64,000 nt of DNA from Rhodospirillaceae bacterium (lineage in GTDB: Bacteria; Pseudomonadota; Alphaproteobacteria; Bin65), in contig WTGH01000009.1 of assembly GCA_011523655.1 (NCBI GenBank), positions 1 through 64,000 of the forward strand, written 5' to 3'. Position 1 is the first letter of the stretch, and the number at the start of each line of letters is the position of its first letter. Made by a program: the position numbers and the translations under genes. A model generated the notes under the pieces. That model did not search any database, was not told the DNA's origin, and was given only the letters and a program-made list of their open reading frames with translations. Shown here in pieces: positions 51,022-60,149 of the stretch.

Positions 51022-52230
51022 CTACTCCGCCGGTGCAGTGGCGCCGAGTTCCGTACCCGAGCGGGACGGCAGCATCAGGGCGGCGGCGATCACCAGAAGC
51101 GCGGCGCCGGCAACGATCAGCATGACGGTCTCGAAGGAGCCGTCGTTGGCGAGCACCCAGCGGGCGGACATGATCGCCAACGCGCCGACCCCGAGATTGA
51201 GCAGGAATTTGACCGACAGAACCTTGGTGCGCCACTGGTCCGGCACATAGCGCGCGAGCACGGCGTCGGTGATCGGGATCTGGCCGAACACGAACGCCAT
51301 CGCGAGCAGGGCGGCGGCGAACAGCGCGTAGTCGGTCTCCAGCGCCATCGCGGCGAGAAATACCGGCTGCGCAAGGGCGACGGGCACCAGCACCCGCCTG
51401 ACGGGGTGGCGATCGATGAGCCGGCCAACGGCGAGCTGCGAAAAGGCGGCCGCGGCGTAAACGATCGCCGCGAGGGCGCCGGTGAGCGCGATGTCGTCCG
51501 TGATTCCGGTCATGCGCACGTCGAACAGGCGCGGCACCAGGAACGTCATGGCGCCGAACACGAATCCGCCGGCGCCGGTGACCAGGGCGAGTGCCACCAG
51601 CGCCCGCTGCCAGCCCGCGGCAAAGGACACATGCGCGCGCTCCCGGGCCGTGCCGGGCGCCGGATCGGCCCGGCCGCTGCGGATCATGCCGACATAGGCG
51701 AGGCCGAGGGCGACCGACATTGCGCCCGGAACGTAGAAGGCAGCGCGCCAGTCGATGAAGGACAGGATGAACCCGGTGAGCAGCGGCGCGCCGGCCACGC
51801 CCATATTGCCCCAGACGCCGTTGACGCCGAGGCGCCAGCCGACATTGCCGCCGCCCTGGATCACCATGGAGATGCCGACCGGATGGTAGATCGCAGCGAA
51901 GACGCCGATGACCGCCAGCCCGATCCCGACCTGGAGCGGCGATTGCGCAAGGCTCGTGGCGATAGAAGCCAGGCCAATGCCGACAAAGAACACCGCCATC
52001 ATGGCGTTGCGCCGCCACTTGTCGGCCAGATACGCCGCCAGCGGGGCGCAGGCGGCGAACAGCACCATCGCCGGGATGCCGTAGGGCAGCATTTCCGCAT
52101 ACGCGCCGTTTTCCGCCAGACCGAACGCCAGCCCCGCGCTGAATGCCGCCTTGGCGAAGATCAGCATGAACAGGTGGTCGGCGAAATGGCCGACATTGAG
52201 GAACAGGAAATGGCTGCGGCTGGCGGACAT
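51022..52230 (-). CDS. MFS transporter
   Basis: A 402-residue protein with 12 hydrophobic segments and MFS features such as LAAYLADKWRRNAMMAVF in the loop after the second segment and VGRLIDRHPVRRVLVPVAL in the second half. It starts FLFLNVGHFADHLFMLIFAKAAF. GTG 52236 in the same frame is an alternative start. The substrate is unknown. It is convergent to the thioesterase gene and divergent from cutA. Confidence 0.85.
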   Translation of the reverse strand: MSASRSHFLFLNVGHFADHLFMLIFAKAAFSAGLAFGLAENGAYAEMLPYGIPAMVLFAACAPLAAYLADKWRRNAMMAVFFVGIGLASIATSLAQSPLQVGIGLAVIGVFAAIYHPVGISMVIQGGGNVGWRLGVNGVWGNMGVAGAPLLTGFILSFIDWRAAFYVPGAMSVALGLAYVGMIRSGRADPAPGTARERAHVSFAAGWQRALVALALVTGAGGFVFGAMTFLVPRLFDVRMTGITDDIALTGALAAIVYAAAAFSQLAVGRLIDRHPVRRVLVPVALAQPVFLAAMALETDYALFAAALLAMAFVFGQIPITDAVLARYVPDQWRTKVLSVKFLLNLGVGALAIMSARWVLANDGSFETVMLIVAGAALLVIAAALMLPSRSGTELGATAPAE

Positions 52231-52368
52231 GCGCACCGGTTCGTGCAGGAGCGGGCCGGCGAAAGATAGGCGCCGCTGCGGCCGATGTCATTGACAACCT
52301 GCCGCCCCGGAATTCTCAATGCGCAGACCGTCAATGCGCCGGATGCGCAGCGGGGAGGGCAGGGAGCG

Positions 52369-52698
52369 ATGTCTGCAACGCTGGTCTACATGACCGCCGG
52401 TTCGGTGGAGGAAGCGCGGTCCATCGGCGCCAGCCTGGTCGAGCGCCGGCTGGCTGCCTGCGTCAACATCCTGCCGGGCATGCTGTCCCAGTATCGCTGG
52501 GAGGGCAGCATCCAGACCGACGAGGAGGTCGTTCTGATCGCCAAGACGCGCAGCGATCTGGTCGACTCATTGACCGGCCATGTGCAGGAAATCCACAGCT
52601 ACGATTGCCCTTGCGTCGTCGCGCTGCCGATCGACGGCGGCAATCCGGCCTTCCTGCAATGGATCGAAGAGGAAACGGCTGAGGCTGCGGACGGTTGA
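52369..52698 (+). CDS. cutA: Divalent-cation tolerance protein CutA
   Basis: A 109-residue CutA1 protein, of normal length. Diagnostic stretches are VYMTAGSVEEARSIGASLVERRLAACVNI, SQYRWEGSIQTDEEVVLIAKT and HSYDCPCVVALPIDGGNPAFLQWI. It forms stable trimers and is linked to copper tolerance in E. coli, though its function is debated. GGGAGC precedes the ATG. Confidence 0.95.
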   Translation: MSATLVYMTAGSVEEARSIGASLVERRLAACVNILPGMLSQYRWEGSIQTDEEVVLIAKTRSDLVDSLTGHVQEIHSYDCPCVVALPIDGGNPAFLQWIEEETAEAADG

Positions 52699-52730
52699 CC
52701 GCCGTCGGCCGAACCGGCGGCCACCCTGCC

Positions 52731-53465
52731 CTACATGAAGTCCCGTTCGTGGACGATCGCCGTGAGATAGGCCGCGGCCAGCAGGCGGCGGGTGTCGGTC
52801 ATTTCGTGCGGCTGTTCCTTGCGCCAGGCGTCCAGCACGTCGGTCGCGCGGTTTTCGGCGACGGTGCGGATTTTGTCGTCGTATTGCGCCATCCGCGCGT
52901 CGTCCTCGGCGGCGTCGGCCTTGCCGGACAAGACCCGGGCGATCTCGGCGACCTCGCCGTTATTGGGGCCGAACGCCCGCTCCCGCTCCGCAAGGGCCTT
53001 TTCGAGGAGCGTCTCAGCCGCCGCGTCCTCGTCGAGGAAGAGGCGCGCAATTCCGAGATTGAAGCGGGTCAGTGCCACGGCGCCGGTCAGGAACGCGCGG
53101 TGCCGCGCGCGCCGGACGTCGCCGTAGGTCTCGACATGGCGCTGTTCCAGGCGCTGGTGGAACATCGAACTGCGCGCCGCCGGCGACACCGCCATGCCGC
53201 CGGTCCAGTCGAGCGCTCCATCCCAGGCAGCGAGCGCCGAAGTCAGGGCGGCGGCGGCACTCTCATGGGCCTGGTCGATCAGCAGGGCCAGCGCATCGTT
53301 GTTCGCGCTGGCGGCCCGGCGCGGGTCGCCCGCCGGGAATTCCCGCGCCAGAGCACCCGCCCGCTGCCACAGATGGACGGCCTCCTCCCGCCGCGCTGCC
53401 CGATAGGCTTCCAGCGCCGCGGCCGAGAAGGCCTCCCATTCCCATTCTGCGGCTTGGGCGCCCAT
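52731..53465 (-). CDS. Hypothetical TPR-like helical protein
   Basis: A 244-residue soluble helical protein starting at ATG 53465. Segments such as FSAAALEAYRAARREEAVHLWQRAGALAREF, FNLGIARLFLDEDAAAETLLEKALAERERAFG and GEVAEIARVL look like tetratricopeptide-type helix pairs. I do not recognise a named family. It lies 32 nt upstream-to-downstream from tmm on the same strand (tmm first), so it may be co-transcribed with it. Confidence 0.65.
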   Translation of the reverse strand: MGAQAAEWEWEAFSAAALEAYRAARREEAVHLWQRAGALAREFPAGDPRRAASANNDALALLIDQAHESAAAALTSALAAWDGALDWTGGMAVSPAARSSMFHQRLEQRHVETYGDVRRARHRAFLTGAVALTRFNLGIARLFLDEDAAAETLLEKALAERERAFGPNNGEVAEIARVLSGKADAAEDDARMAQYDDKIRTVAENRATDVLDAWRKEQPHEMTDTRRLLAAAYLTAIVHERDFM

Positions 53466-53497
53466 CGCCGGGCGATGACAGGCCGGCCAGGGCGCCG

Positions 53498-54841
53498 CTA
53501 TCCGCTGCCCAGATAGCTCGCCATCGAATCGTCCATCGCCTCGACCCAGGGCGTGTGGTGGACCGGGGCGTCGGTGCCCGTGATGGCGGACCTGTGGCCG
53601 TGGTCGCGGTAGCTCATGATCCCCTGCTTCTTGTATTTCTTCCACTCGAAGAACGCTTCGTCGGTGTTGTCGACGTTAAAGCTGGGATAGTCCGTGTCGG
53701 CGGTCAGCTCGCGGACGTAGTCGCCCTGGTAGCTGATCGCGCCGTAGTCGTCCTCGAGCGCGTCCTCCCGGGCCTCCCGGTCGGCCACGTCCGCCGCCCG
53801 GGCGTCGCGGTCCGGCACCGCGATCCGGCCGAGGATGATGTCGCGGACATACCAGGCCTGGGCGTCGAACATGCTGAAGGTGTACCACTGGTCCTGCATG
53901 CCGAGATAGAACAGCTTCGGATTGTCGACCCAGACGACGCCCTTGTAGAGGTCGGCGGCCGCCAGCCGGTTGGCGGTCTTCAGGCACAGCTCCGGCGCCA
54001 TGAACGGGAAATGGTGCAGATAGCCGGTGCACAGGATGATGGCGTCGATGTCGGCGGTCGAGCCGTCCTTGAAGGTGCAGGTGTTGCCCTCGACCTTTTG
54101 GAGCAGCGGCACCTCCTTCCAGTTGTCCGGCCAGTCGTAGCCCATGGCTGCGGTGCGGTGGCTGACGGTGACCGACTTGCAGCCATATTTCCAGCACTGC
54201 GAGCCGATGTCCTCCGCCGAGTAGCTGGTCCCGATGATCAGGATGTCCCTGTCGACGAACTCGACGGCGTCGCGGAAATCGTGGGCGTGCATGACCCGGC
54301 CGTTGAACCGGTCGAGACCGTCGAAATGCGGCACGTTCGGCGTCGAGAAGTGGCCCGTCGCGACGATGACGTTGTCGAACTCCTCGCTGTATTCTTCGTC
54401 CGCTGCGAGATCATGGGCCGTTACCGTGAACCGGCCGCTCGCCGCGTCGTAGTCGACGCGCCGAACCGGGGTGCGGAAGCGGATCCAGTCGCGCACGTCC
54501 GACTGTTTCGCCCGGCCGGTGATGTAGTCGAACAGGACTTCCCGCGGCGGGTAGGACGCGATCTGCCTGCCGAAGTGGGTCTCGAAGGAATAGTCGGCGA
54601 ATTCCAGGCCTTCCTTCGGCCCGTTGGACCACAGATAGCGGTACATCGAGCAATGCACCGGCTCGCCGAATTCGTCCGTGCCGGTGCGCCAGGTATAGTT
54701 CCACAGGCCGCCCCAGTCGTCCTGCTTCTCGTAGCAGACGATCTCCGGAATTTCCGCTCCACGGGCTTTCGCCATCTGAAACGCCCTCAACTGTGCAAGG
54801 CCGCATGGACCTGCACCGATTACCGCAATGCGTTTGCTCAT
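53498..54841 (-). CDS. tmm: Trimethylamine monooxygenase (bacterial FMO)
   Basis: A 447-residue flavin monooxygenase matching bacterial Tmm along its length. FAD binding is GAGPCG (residues 9-14), the FMO fingerprint F-x-G-x3-H-x3-F is [11 protein letters not shown] (179-189), and NADPH binding is GTSYSAED (204-211). [15 protein letters not shown] and [16 protein letters not shown] are shared with characterised marine Tmm enzymes. It oxidises trimethylamine to trimethylamine N-oxide. ATG 54841 is the start. It is divergent from a branched-chain-type ABC operon across a regulatory-looking spacer. Confidence 0.9.
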   Translation of the reverse strand: MSKRIAVIGAGPCGLAQLRAFQMAKARGAEIPEIVCYEKQDDWGGLWNYTWRTGTDEFGEPVHCSMYRYLWSNGPKEGLEFADYSFETHFGRQIASYPPREVLFDYITGRAKQSDVRDWIRFRTPVRRVDYDAASGRFTVTAHDLAADEEYSEEFDNVIVATGHFSTPNVPHFDGLDRFNGRVMHAHDFRDAVEFVDRDILIIGTSYSAEDIGSQCWKYGCKSVTVSHRTAAMGYDWPDNWKEVPLLQKVEGNTCTFKDGSTADIDAIILCTGYLHHFPFMAPELCLKTANRLAAADLYKGVVWVDNPKLFYLGMQDQWYTFSMFDAQAWYVRDIILGRIAVPDRDARAADVADREAREDALEDDYGAISYQGDYVRELTADTDYPSFNVDNTDEAFFEWKKYKKQGIMSYRDHGHRSAITGTDAPVHHTPWVEAMDDSMASYLGSG

Positions 54842-54922
54842 GGTCTTACTCACACTCCCTGCCGGTCGCTGCACTCCGCCCGAAACACCGGCATCGTTTC
54901 AGATTCTGCAACCTCTGCACAT

Positions 54923-54948
54923 ACCAATCTGCACCAATATACACCAAT
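54923..54948. promoter_or_regulatory. Three ACCAAT elements spaced exactly 10 nt
   Basis: ACCAAT begins at 54923, 54933 and 54943, a 10-nt period close to one helical turn, so a multimeric regulator could bind one face of the DNA. It lies 80-105 nt upstream of the tmm start. Confidence 0.5.
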
Positions 54949-55106
54949 TGAATCTCGGATTCTACCGGCGCCGGAATCCGGCCCGGTATCGCCTGCTCGA
55001 TAGGATAGTCATAATAATGCATATTTCTCTTGCATCCATCCCCTAAATTGTCATGCTGTGTAGCATCGACTGCAACAGCATTAAGCTTGGACAGCAAGCC
55101 GGACTA

Positions 55107-55142
55107 ATTGGTCTGAATTGGTTCAATCGCCCAAGGATTGTT
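55107..55142. promoter_or_regulatory. ATTGGT elements in 10-nt register
   Basis: ATTGGT begins at 55107 and 55117, and ATTGTT at 55137, all in the same 10-nt register. This is the reverse complement of the cluster near tmm. It lies 120-155 nt upstream of the binding-protein gene. Confidence 0.5.
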
Positions 55143-55260
55143 CTGCAGTTGCGGTCTTGCGGGCCGTTCGGTGTCCTTCCGGCTTCCGACCGGCCGATGG
55201 GCGGCGCCTCCCGGTTTAGGATGCCGAGGCGGCCGCCGCGAATCATGGGAGGCAGGTCCA

Positions 55261-56565
55261 ATGCGAAAGACACTCGACCGCAAATTGAGCAGGCGGAAAT
55301 TCCTCGGGACGACGGCGGCGTCGGGGGCTGCGCTGGCCGCGACGGGCACGGGCCTGTCGCGGGTTTCCTTTGCCGCCGGCCACACCATCAAGATCGGCTT
55401 CCTCGCGCCGTTCACCGGCCCGGTCGCGGCCTGGGGCAAACCCGGCTACGACGGCTGCCTGATCTGGGCTGACTGGGTCAACGCCAAGGGTGGCGTGAAA
55501 ATCGGCGACAAGTCGTACAGGATCGAGTTCGTTGGCTACGACAACGAATACGATGCCGGCAAGGCGAAAACCGGCGCGACCAAGCTGATCAAGGAAGACG
55601 GCGTCAAGTTCATCATGATGCTGGGCGGCGACACCTGGCCGGGCGTGGAGAAGATCGCGGAGCGGGAAGGCATGCTGTTCTCGACGCTGCTGCCGAGCGA
55701 TCTGTCGCCGGACACGAAGACGCTCGTGGCGCCGTGCGAGGTGCATCCGATCTACAACGTCACCGGCGTCGAATGGCTGGCGGAGAACAAGAAGAACCTG
55801 AAGACGGCCGCGATCTGCGCCCAGGACGATGCGCTGGGCAAGCCTTCGGTGGCGACCTACCTGGCGGCCTTCGAGGCGGCCGGCATCAAGATGGTCGACG
55901 CGCCGCTGTTCTTCGATCCGGCGACGACGGACTTCGCGCCGGTCATGACCAAGCTGCTGGCCAAGAAGCCGGACATCCTGTGCCTGGACACTTGCTACGC
56001 CGACTATGTCCACCCGCTGTGCGAGCAGGCGTTCCAGCAGGGCTACAAGGGGCAGATCATTTCCTGCACCGCCGACTTCTACCAGGTGATCGTCGAGAAG
56101 ACGTCGAAGGACTTCATGGAAGGCTTCGTCTTCCAGTTCCCGGATTTCGACGACCCGGCGCTCAACGCCAAGGAAGTGAACTTCGTCAATCCCAACGAGT
56201 TCTATGCCGAATATTCCAAGCGCTACGGCGCCAAGGAATGGAGCGCGGTGTCCTGGGAATACGCTTCGATCATGGACCTGTGGGCCGACGCCGCCGGCAA
56301 GGCGGGCAGTGCCGACCCGGGGCCCGTCCTGAAGGCGATGAAGGCCGGCGGCACCGGCAAACACGCCTTCGGCGACGCCAAATGGTGGGGCAAGGAGCTG
56401 TTCGGCATCGACAACGCGCTGGTCGGTAACTGGCCCGTCGTGGTGATCGAGGGCGGCAAGGCCAAGATCAAGGCCTTCAAGTCGATTCCCGCCTGGTGGG
56501 CGAAGCACAGCAAGCTGATGATCAAGCACATGACGGCCCTGGGCCAGATGTGGAATCAGCGCTGA
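55261..56565 (+). CDS. Branched-chain-type ABC substrate-binding protein
   Basis: A 434-residue type 1 periplasmic binding protein. The N-terminus carries a TAT-type signal (S-R-R-K-F-L-G, residues 10-16, before a hydrophobic stretch), so it is exported folded. The mature part has KIGFLAPFTGPVAAWGKPGYDGC and SAVSWEYASIMDLWADA, as in LivK/UrtA-type proteins. GGGAGGCAGG precedes the ATG. It begins a complete importer operon of five genes. Because it faces tmm, a methylamine-related or amino-acid ligand is possible, but this is inference. Confidence 0.9.
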   Translation: MRKTLDRKLSRRKFLGTTAASGAALAATGTGLSRVSFAAGHTIKIGFLAPFTGPVAAWGKPGYDGCLIWADWVNAKGGVKIGDKSYRIEFVGYDNEYDAGKAKTGATKLIKEDGVKFIMMLGGDTWPGVEKIAEREGMLFSTLLPSDLSPDTKTLVAPCEVHPIYNVTGVEWLAENKKNLKTAAICAQDDALGKPSVATYLAAFEAAGIKMVDAPLFFDPATTDFAPVMTKLLAKKPDILCLDTCYADYVHPLCEQAFQQGYKGQIISCTADFYQVIVEKTSKDFMEGFVFQFPDFDDPALNAKEVNFVNPNEFYAEYSKRYGAKEWSAVSWEYASIMDLWADAAGKAGSADPGPVLKAMKAGGTGKHAFGDAKWWGKELFGIDNALVGNWPVVVIEGGKAKIKAFKSIPAWWAKHSKLMIKHMTALGQMWNQR

Positions 56566-56613
56566 TAAATCGCCGCAATCCGCATGGCGCCTCTGCCGTG
56601 CGTGTATAATCCG

Positions 56614-56651
56614 CCGGGGCCGGGCCTTTCCCGGCCCCGGCATCGTTTTTT
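56614..56651 (+). terminator. Attenuating terminator between the binding protein and permease genes
   Basis: The stem CCGGGGCCGGG pairs with CCCGGCCCCGG around CCTTT and is followed by CATCGTTTTTT. It lies 48 nt after the binding-protein stop, so partial termination would yield more binding protein than membrane parts. Confidence 0.85.
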
Positions 56652-56675
56652 CGCCCCAGCCGTCGAGGCCCGGTG

Positions 56676-57539
56676 ATGGACCTGCTGTGGCAGACCGCCA
56701 TCAACGCCATGTATGCCGCCAGCTATATGGCGCTGATCGCGGTCGGGCTGGTGATGATTTTCGGCGTCATGGGCGTGATCAACTTCGCCCATGGCGAACT
56801 TTATATGGCCGGCGCCTATTGCGTCGTGTTCCTCTACGCTCAGGAGAAGTTTCCCTTCCTGGTGGGGGTTGCCGCGGGCCTAATCTTCGTCGGGGCCATC
56901 GGCCTCCTGATGGAGCGCGGGTTGTTTCGCCCGCTGCGGAAGAATCCGCTGGGCGGCCTCATCGCGTCGATCGGATTTCTTCTCATCCTGCAAACCCTGG
57001 CCGTGTTCGGCTTCGGCCGGCGTATGGGCCATGTCCCGCCGCCGACCCAGGGCAAGATCGAGATATTCGGCGCGATCCTGACCTATCAGCGCCTGTTCGT
57101 GATCGTCGCCGCCATCCTGCTGCTGGCTGCGCTGTGGGCCTTCCTCAAGCGCTCGAAGTTCGGCTGGGCATTGCGCGCCTGCGCCCAGGATGCCGAAGCC
57201 GCGTCCCTCCAGGGCATTTCGATGAACCAGACCGCGCGTATCGCCATGTTCATCGGCGCCGCGCTTGCCGGCGTTGCCGGGGCCCTGACCGCGCCCCTTG
57301 TCAGCCCGACGCCCTATATCGGCCACTCGATCATCGTTACCGCCTTTATCATCATCATCGTCGGCGGCATCGGCAGCCTTGAGGGCGCGGTGATCGCGGC
57401 CGTGCTCTACGCCTTCGTCCACACCTTCGTCACCACCTTCTTCGACGGCGTGATCGCCAACATTGTCGGACTCGCGCTGATGTTCGCCGTGCTGGTGGTG
57501 CGGCCGACCGGCCTGTTCGGAGCCAGGGAACGTGCCTGA
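56676..57539 (+). CDS. Branched-chain-type ABC permease (LivH-like)
   Basis: A 287-residue permease with INAMYAASYMALIAVGLVMIFGVMGVINFAHGELYMAGAY, the usual LivH N-terminus, and RACAQDAEAASLQGISMNQT in the cytoplasmic loop. GAGG lies 7 nt before the ATG; a GTG one codon earlier is also possible. It overlaps the LivM-like gene by 8 nt. It is the second gene of the operon behind the attenuator. Confidence 0.9.
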   Translation: MDLLWQTAINAMYAASYMALIAVGLVMIFGVMGVINFAHGELYMAGAYCVVFLYAQEKFPFLVGVAAGLIFVGAIGLLMERGLFRPLRKNPLGGLIASIGFLLILQTLAVFGFGRRMGHVPPPTQGKIEIFGAILTYQRLFVIVAAILLLAALWAFLKRSKFGWALRACAQDAEAASLQGISMNQTARIAMFIGAALAGVAGALTAPLVSPTPYIGHSIIVTAFIIIIVGGIGSLEGAVIAAVLYAFVHTFVTTFFDGVIANIVGLALMFAVLVVRPTGLFGARERA

Positions 57540-58578
57540 ACCGGCGGTCGCCCCGTCGGGATCCCGGGCGGGCAGCCCGGCCGGGCGGATCGTCTGGCGC
57601 CTGCGGTTTGCGCTGCTGTTCGCGGTGTTGGCGGTCCTGCCCTATCTGCTGAGCTATTCGCAGCAGGAAATCGCCGTCCTCCTCGTCATCAACGTGCTGC
57701 TGGTCTCCAGCTACCGGCTGCTGACGTTGACCGGCGAATGGTCGCTCGGCCATGTCGTGATCATGGGCGTCGGGGCCTATGCCAGCGCGCTGCTCGCCAA
57801 GCGGCTCGGCGTGCCGGTGCCGTTCTCCATGCTGATCGGCGGCTGCATGGCGGCGGCGACCGCCGCGATCCTGAGCTTCCCGCTGTTCCGGATGAAGGGC
57901 TTCTATTTCCTGATCGGCTCCTTCGCCGCCGGCGAGATCATCCGCCTGATCTGGAAACGCTTTACCGACCCCTTCGGCGGCCCCAAGGGCCTGAAGCGCA
58001 TCGACGCCTTTCCCAATATCGACACCGGTTTCCTGTCGATCGATTTCTACGAGCCGGTCAACTATTATTTTCTCGCATTGATAATAGTTTCCATATCGTT
58101 ATTCATCCTTTACAGGATCGAACGGTCGCGCATCGGGCTGACCTTCCATGCGATCCACTGGCAGGACAGGCTGGCCGAGTCGATCGGCGTCGACACGTTC
58201 CGCTACCGGACCCTGGCCTTCGTCATCGCCTCCTTCTTCGCCGGGATCGCCGGCGGCCTCTATGCCCATTATGTCGGCACGGTGAACCCGACCCGCTTCG
58301 GCGTCGACCAGATGGTCTACGTCCTGGTCTGGGCCATCGTCGGCGGCACTGCGACCTTCCACGGCCCGATCCTCGGCGTCATTGTATTGACCGTCATCAA
58401 CGAGATCGTCCTGCGCGGCCTGGGCCTGGATACGGCGCGGCCGCTGATCTACGGCGCCATCCTGATCCTTTCGGTCCTCTATCTGCCGGATGGCCTTGAG
58501 AGCCTCGGGCCGAAACTGCGGGCCTGGCTGCAACGCCGGCGGCGCGGGCCGGCAACGGCCGGGGGAGAGGCGGCATGA
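57532..58578 (+). CDS. Branched-chain-type ABC permease (LivM-like)
   Basis: A 348-residue permease beginning at GTG 57532. LivM features are LTLTGEWSLGHVVIMGVGAYASALLAKR, MKGFYFLIGSFAAGEIIRLIWKRFTDPFGGPKGL and FASFFAGIAGGLYAHYVG-type sequence near the end. A short lower-GC patch (58065-58120) lies inside the gene. It overlaps the LivG-like gene by 4 nt. Confidence 0.9.
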   Translation: MPEPAVAPSGSRAGSPAGRIVWRLRFALLFAVLAVLPYLLSYSQQEIAVLLVINVLLVSSYRLLTLTGEWSLGHVVIMGVGAYASALLAKRLGVPVPFSMLIGGCMAAATAAILSFPLFRMKGFYFLIGSFAAGEIIRLIWKRFTDPFGGPKGLKRIDAFPNIDTGFLSIDFYEPVNYYFLALIIVSISLFILYRIERSRIGLTFHAIHWQDRLAESIGVDTFRYRTLAFVIASFFAGIAGGLYAHYVGTVNPTRFGVDQMVYVLVWAIVGGTATFHGPILGVIVLTVINEIVLRGLGLDTARPLIYGAILILSVLYLPDGLESLGPKLRAWLQRRRRGPATAGGEAA

Positions 58579-59399
58579 ATGCGCCGGGCGGCCAGCCGAT
58601 CCCGGACGCGCCCATCCTGGAGGCGCGGGGGCTGACGCGCCGGTTCGGCGGCCTGGTGGCGGTCGACGATTTCAGCTTCGCGGTGCGCGAGGGCGCGATC
58701 CACGGCCTGATCGGGCCGAACGGCGCCGGCAAGACCACGACCTTCAACGTGATCAGCGGTTTCTACGCGCCGACGTCCGGGCAGGTGCTCTATCGCGGCC
58801 GGGACATTTCCGGGCGCAAGACCAGCGCGCTGGCCGAGATGGGGCTGGTGCGGACCTTCCAGGGCTCGACGCTGTTCCAGGAATTCTCCGTTCTGGACAA
58901 TGTCCGGGTCGGCCGCCATCTCGGCGCCCGCGCGGGATTCCTGAGCCGGCTGCTCGGCACGGACCGCGGGTCGGAAGCGCAGGCCGATGCCAGCGCGCGG
59001 GAGGCCCTGGCCTTTTTCGGCCTGGAAGAGCTGGCGGACGAGCCGGTCTCGAACCTGCCGCACGGCCATCAGCGCATGCTCGGCATGGCGGTCGCGCTGG
59101 CGGCGGAACCCGAGGTGCTGCTGCTCGACGAACCCTTCACCGGCATGAACCCGGAGGAGACCCGGCGCATGATGGCACTCGTCCGGCGCATCCGCGACGG
59201 CGGCGTCACCGTCATGCTCGTCGAGCACGACATGCAGGCGGTGATGAATCTGTGCGACATCATCACGGTGATGAATTTCGGCGCCCTGCTGGTCGAGGGC
59301 GCGCCGGACGAGGTGCGCAACGATCCTGCGGTGATCGAAGCCTATCTCGGCTCTGCCACGGGCAATGGGGCGGGCAACGGGGCGGGCGATGCTGCTTGA
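58575..59399 (+). CDS. Branched-chain-type ABC ATP-binding protein (LivG-like)
   Basis: A 274-residue ATPase with Walker A GLIGPNGAGKTTTFNVISGF, signature NLPHGHQRMLGMAVAL and Walker B VLLLDEPFTGMNPEE. The signature motif is NLPHGHQR rather than LSGGQ, a known variant in LivG-type proteins. It overlaps the LivF-like gene by 11 nt. Confidence 0.9.
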   Translation: MNAPGGQPIPDAPILEARGLTRRFGGLVAVDDFSFAVREGAIHGLIGPNGAGKTTTFNVISGFYAPTSGQVLYRGRDISGRKTSALAEMGLVRTFQGSTLFQEFSVLDNVRVGRHLGARAGFLSRLLGTDRGSEAQADASAREALAFFGLEELADEPVSNLPHGHQRMLGMAVALAAEPEVLLLDEPFTGMNPEETRRMMALVRRIRDGGVTVMLVEHDMQAVMNLCDIITVMNFGALLVEGAPDEVRNDPAVIEAYLGSATGNGAGNGAGDAA

Positions 59400-60096
59400 A
59401 ATCCGCGATATCGAGGTGCGCTACCAGAAGACCGCGGCGCTCAAGGGCGTCTCGATGGTTGTGCCGGCCGGCGGCATCGTCACCATCATCGGCGCGAACG
59501 GCGCCGGCAAAACGACGACCCTGCGCGCCATCTCCGGGCTCGAACCGCTGACACGGGGCGAGATCCATTTCGACGGCGCGCGCATCGACGGCCGGCCGCC
59601 GGAGGAGATCGTGCGCCGCGGCATCGCCCACGTTCCCGAGGGGCGGCGGGTGTTCCCGGACCTGACGGTCGAGGAGAACCTGCGCACCGGCGCCTTCCTG
59701 CGCACCGACAGGGCGGCGGTCGAGGCCTCGCTCGCCGACGTTTTCGGGCGCTTTCCGCGCCTCGCCGAGCGGCGTAGGCAGTGGGCGCGCTCGATGTCCG
59801 GCGGCGAGCAGCAGATGCTGGCGATCGGCCGGGCGCTGATGAGCGCGCCGCGGGTGCTGCTGCTCGACGAGCCGTCGATGGGCCTTTCGCCGGTCATGGT
59901 GCAGGAGATCGCGCGCATCGTCACCGACATCTCCGCCCAGGGCACGCCGGTCGTCCTGGTCGAGCAGAATGCCGAGATGGCGCTGCTGCTGGCCCGGTAC
60001 GCCTATGTGCTCGAGACCGGCGCCGTTGCGCTGGAAGGCCCGGCCGGCGACCTGCACGAAAACGACCACGTCCGCCGCGCTTATCTCGGCGGGTAG
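59389..60096 (+). CDS. Branched-chain-type ABC ATP-binding protein (LivF-like)
   Basis: A 235-residue ATPase with Walker A IIGANGAGKTTTLRAISGL, signature SMSGGEQQMLAIGRALM and Walker B VLLLDEPSMGLSPVM, followed by VVLVEQNAEMALLLA. These are LivF features. The ATG at 59389 starts inside the previous gene; ATG 59365 is an alternative. It ends the operon 53 nt before the dehydratase gene. Confidence 0.92.
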   Translation: MLLEIRDIEVRYQKTAALKGVSMVVPAGGIVTIIGANGAGKTTTLRAISGLEPLTRGEIHFDGARIDGRPPEEIVRRGIAHVPEGRRVFPDLTVEENLRTGAFLRTDRAAVEASLADVFGRFPRLAERRRQWARSMSGGEQQMLAIGRALMSAPRVLLLDEPSMGLSPVMVQEIARIVTDISAQGTPVVLVEQNAEMALLLARYAYVLETGAVALEGPAGDLHENDHVRRAYLGG

Positions 60097-60149
60097 CGCC
60101 GGCGGATTGGCATCGTTAGGGTAGGGCTCCGCACACCGGGAGCCCCGCC

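Larger units (their letters stand above)
54842..55260. other. Lower-GC divergent promoter region between tmm and the ABC operon
   Basis: No gene is seen. The region is clearly richer in A and T than its flanks and carries two clusters of a 6-nt element in opposite orientation: ACCAAT at 54923, 54933 and 54943, and ATTGGT at 55107 and 55117 with ATTGTT at 55137. A short inverted repeat ATGCT-N4-AGCAT lies at 55053-55066. This looks like a dense regulatory region. Confidence 0.6.
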
